Shown here one piece after another: positions 5,627 through 6,835 of a stretch of DNA of 6,835 nucleotides. A program made the position numbers and the translations under genes. The notes beneath the pieces are model-generated. The model searched no databases. It was not told the origin of the DNA and was given only the letters and a program-made list of their open reading frames with translations. The first letter of the stretch is position 1. Every line of letters starts with the position of its first letter. The stretch is from NCBI GenBank assembly GCA_030044045.1, contig JASHWO010000056.1, positions 1 through 6,835 of the forward strand. Direction: 5' to 3'. This stretch comes from Acidimicrobiales bacterium. GTDB lineage: Bacteria > Actinomycetota > Acidimicrobiia > Acidimicrobiales > RAAP-2.

Positions 5627-5986
5627 GTGACCTCCGTCGGCGCCTACGAGGCCAAGACCCACCCCCCGCGGCTGCTCGACCGGGTGGCCGCCGGCGAGAC
5701 GGTGACCATCACCAAGCACGGCCGTCCGGTGGCCCGGCTGGTGCCCGCTGACACCGCCGCGGCCGAGCCGGCAGGGGTGATCGCCGCGCTGAAGGTGGCT
5801 CGCCGGGGCGCCCGCCGCAGGTGTGGCTACTGGAGATCCCAGGTGGCCCCGGCGTCGAGCAGCTCTTGGTCATCGACGGCGGTCTTGGCCGCACCGGCGA
5901 GGGCGCCGCGGAGGCCCCGGGTCCCGTCCTCGACCCAGCCCTCCAGGGCCAGCAGCTGGCGCTTGACGTCGAGCCCGCCGCCGTAA
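5627..5986 (+). CDS. Phd/YefM-type antitoxin, degraded C-terminus and no toxin
   Basis: The first about 42 residues match the DNA-binding half of Phd/YefM (prevent-host-death) antitoxins: VGAYEAKTH (4-12), a helix LLDRVAAGE, then TVTITKHGRPVARLVPA (25-41). Such antitoxins are normally about 75-95 residues, with a C-terminal helix that wraps the toxin (VapC/PIN, Doc or RelE type). Here the frame becomes Arg-rich near residue 60, and from 5827 on it is simply antisense to the end of ogt, so roughly residues 66-119 are not expected to be functional sequence. No toxin gene follows. Pro13-Pro14 replaces the usual Leu-Pro or Leu-Ser after AKTH. The start is GTG, 7 bases after the HAD stop, without a visible Shine-Dalgarno; translation may depend on the HAD transcript. 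It is probably an orphan or a remnant left after deletion. The family call is firm; function is doubtful. Confidence 0.75.
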   Translation: MTSVGAYEAKTHPPRLLDRVAAGETVTITKHGRPVARLVPADTAAAEPAGVIAALKVARRGARRRCGYWRSQVAPASSSSWSSTAVLAAPARAPRRPRVPSSTQPSRASSWRLTSSPPP

Positions 5987-6429
5987 CCACCGATGGCCCC
6001 GCCCGAGGCCACCACCCGGTGGCAGGGGAGGAAGATGGCCAGCGGGTTGGCCCCGTTGGCCTGGCCCACCGCCCGGTAGGCCGTCGGCCGGCCCACCCAG
6101 CCGGCCAGCTCGGCGTAGCTGATCACCTCCCCGTAGGGGATGTCGGGCAGCGACAGCCAGACGCTGCGTTGGAACTCGGTGCCGGCCGGTGCCAGGGGGA
6201 GGGAGAACTCGGTCCGCCTCCCGGCGAAATACTGGTCGAGCTGCCGGGCCGCCTCCCGGAGCGCCGGCGGCACCCGGCCCGCCGACGAGCCGGCCGCTGC
6301 CGCCCCGGTGTTCGGCAGGTGGAGGTGGGTCACCTGCTCGCCGTCGCCCTCCAAGGCGAGGGGGCCGATGGGGCTCTCCACCACCAGCCAGTGGGTGTCG
6401 GTGAGGGTCTTGGCGAGGGTCGCCGTCAT
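5827..6429 (-). CDS. ogt: Methylated-DNA--[protein]-cysteine S-methyltransferase
   Basis: A suicide DNA-repair protein that moves the alkyl group from O6-alkylguanine (and O4-alkylthymine) to its own cysteine. It has 200 residues. The N-terminal domain is about 1-80. The alkyltransferase domain begins near [22 protein letters not shown] (84-105), carries the arginine finger in [13 protein letters not shown] (Arg119), and has the active site PCHRVV (135-140, Cys136) followed by [18 protein letters not shown] (147-164). The start at 6429 is supported by a strong Shine-Dalgarno AAAGGAG (6444-6438, 8 bases before ATG) and a 4-base ATGA overlap with the alkA stop; a longer open frame reaching 6576 is alkA sequence in another frame. 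After residue 164, where family members usually end within a few residues, there are 36 more, Ala/Gly rich, ending next to the degraded antitoxin. The ada-like Cys-rich N-domain is absent, so Ogt fits better than Ada. Confidence 0.95.
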   Translation of the reverse strand: MTATLAKTLTDTHWLVVESPIGPLALEGDGEQVTHLHLPNTGAAAAGSSAGRVPPALREAARQLDQYFAGRRTEFSLPLAPAGTEFQRSVWLSLPDIPYGEVISYAELAGWVGRPTAYRAVGQANGANPLAIFLPCHRVVASGGAIGGYGGGLDVKRQLLALEGWVEDGTRGLRGALAGAAKTAVDDQELLDAGATWDLQ

Positions 6430-6835
6430 GCCACACGCTCCTTTGCTGTCGAGGTGGTCGCTGTCGAGTCGGTTCCTGTCGATCCGGTGGGTGGGCGCCC
6501 TTTCGCCGCCGCCGGCCCCGTCGTGGCCGGCGCGGCAGCGGCAGCCCACAGGTGCATGGCGGCGTAGGCCCGCCACGGCCGCCAGCGCTCGGCCCGGGCC
6601 AGGAGGGCCCGGCGGTCGTCCGCGACGCTGCCGCGACTGGCGGCGGTCAGCCGGCGCAAACCCTGGCGGATCCCGAGGTCGTCCGGCAGGAAGGCGTCGG
6701 GGTCGCGCAGCGCCCGCATGGCCACGTAGCCGGCGGTCCAGGGACCGATGCCGGGGAGGGCCAGCAGGGCGGCCTCCACCTCCCGGGGGTCGGCCCCGCC
6801 GTCGAGCACCAGCCCGCTCCCGTCCAGGGCCGCGG
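6426..6835 (-). CDS. alkA: DNA-3-methyladenine glycosylase II, N-terminus outside window
   Basis: The last 135 residues of an HhH-GPD base-excision DNA glycosylase that removes 3-methyladenine and other alkylated bases. The helix-hairpin-helix is [15 protein letters not shown], followed by the catalytic-aspartate region [15 protein letters not shown]; the conserved [16 protein letters not shown] closes the domain. These match the E. coli AlkA pattern closely (FPGIGRWTA, FLPDD, AERWKPWRSY). The part before the window may include an Ada-type domain, since Ada-AlkA fusions are common in Actinomycetota; this cannot be seen. After the fold there is an extra tail of about 35 residues rich in Ala, Pro, Thr and Ser, containing a five-residue repeat. 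The stop codon overlaps the ogt ATG, so the two repair genes form a translationally coupled operon. Confidence 0.92.
   Translation of the reverse strand, partial: AALDGSGLVLDGGADPREVEAALLALPGIGPWTAGYVAMRALRDPDAFLPDDLGIRQGLRRLTAASRGSVADDRRALLARAERWRPWRAYAAMHLWAAAAAPATTGPAAAKGRPPTGSTGTDSTATTSTAKERVA
6438..6444 (-). promoter_or_regulatory. Ribosome-binding site of ogt
   Basis: Minus-strand AAAGGAG, 8 bases before the ATG at 6429. It lies inside the last codons of alkA and fixes the ogt start. It is the only strong Shine-Dalgarno I see in the window, which contrasts with the leaderless-looking starts elsewhere. Confidence 0.8.
6445..6489 (-). repeat. Three imperfect 15-base tandem repeats in alkA 3' end
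   Basis: Units at 6445-6459, 6460-6474 and 6475-6489 share a ctgtcga core at a 15-base period. In the alkA frame they encode [10 protein letters not shown] and TTSTA, a T-x-S-T-(A/G) pentapeptide repeat in the C-terminal tail. This is probably a slippage or expansion product that keeps the frame. Confidence 0.65.

Noticed and set aside
6430..6576. Longer Ogt start
   Set aside because: The extra segment is the alkA 3' end read in another frame; the strong Shine-Dalgarno and ATGA overlap fix the start at 6429.

Overview
This window is GC-rich throughout and looks like chromosomal DNA of a high-GC actinobacterium. The evidence is strongly GC-biased third codon positions, several promoters that would give leaderless mRNAs, and gene families (acyl-CoA dehydrogenase plus amidohydrolase-2 plus SDR, Ogt plus AlkA, YtrA-type GntR) common in Actinomycetota. 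Acidimicrobiia is a plausible but unproven class. I see no tRNA, rRNA, CRISPR array, insertion sequence or replication origin.

Left part (1-3073, minus strand): a catabolic cluster of three genes. In transcription order they are an SDR oxidoreductase (2261-3073), an amidohydrolase-2 family TIM-barrel protein (931-2130) and an acyl-CoA dehydrogenase cut by the left edge (1-868). The 130 bases between the SDR and the amidohydrolase hold a strong 9-bp-stem hairpin (terminator-like) and then a perfect 9+3+9 inverted repeat. The repeat overlaps the -35 of a promoter whose -10 lies 7 bases before the amidohydrolase ATG. The amidohydrolase and dehydrogenase therefore probably form their own leaderless, repressor-controlled transcript.

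Middle part (3073-5619): genes with visibly more A/T-ending codons and a somewhat lower GC content. A single-pass membrane protein with an extracytoplasmic seven-blade kelch-like propeller (minus) is divergent from a small YtrA-type GntR repressor (plus). Only 23 bases separate them, and these contain overlapping -10 elements and repeated GATA half-sites. This suggests a self-regulated two-gene module. The repressor gene ends in a UUCG-capped hairpin and is followed by a HAD-IA phosphatase gene (4918-5619).

Right part (5627-6835): a Phd/YefM-type antitoxin start (plus) whose C-terminus and partner toxin are missing, running convergently into an alkylation-repair operon on the minus strand: alkA (3-methyladenine DNA glycosylase, cut by the right edge), then ogt (O6-alkylguanine-DNA alkyltransferase), coupled by a 4-base ATGA overlap. 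The antitoxin/ogt junction near 5810-5830 looks like an old deletion or rearrangement point.

The most interesting items are the compact kelch/GntR bidirectional promoter, the operator plus leaderless promoter before the amidohydrolase, and the orphan antitoxin.
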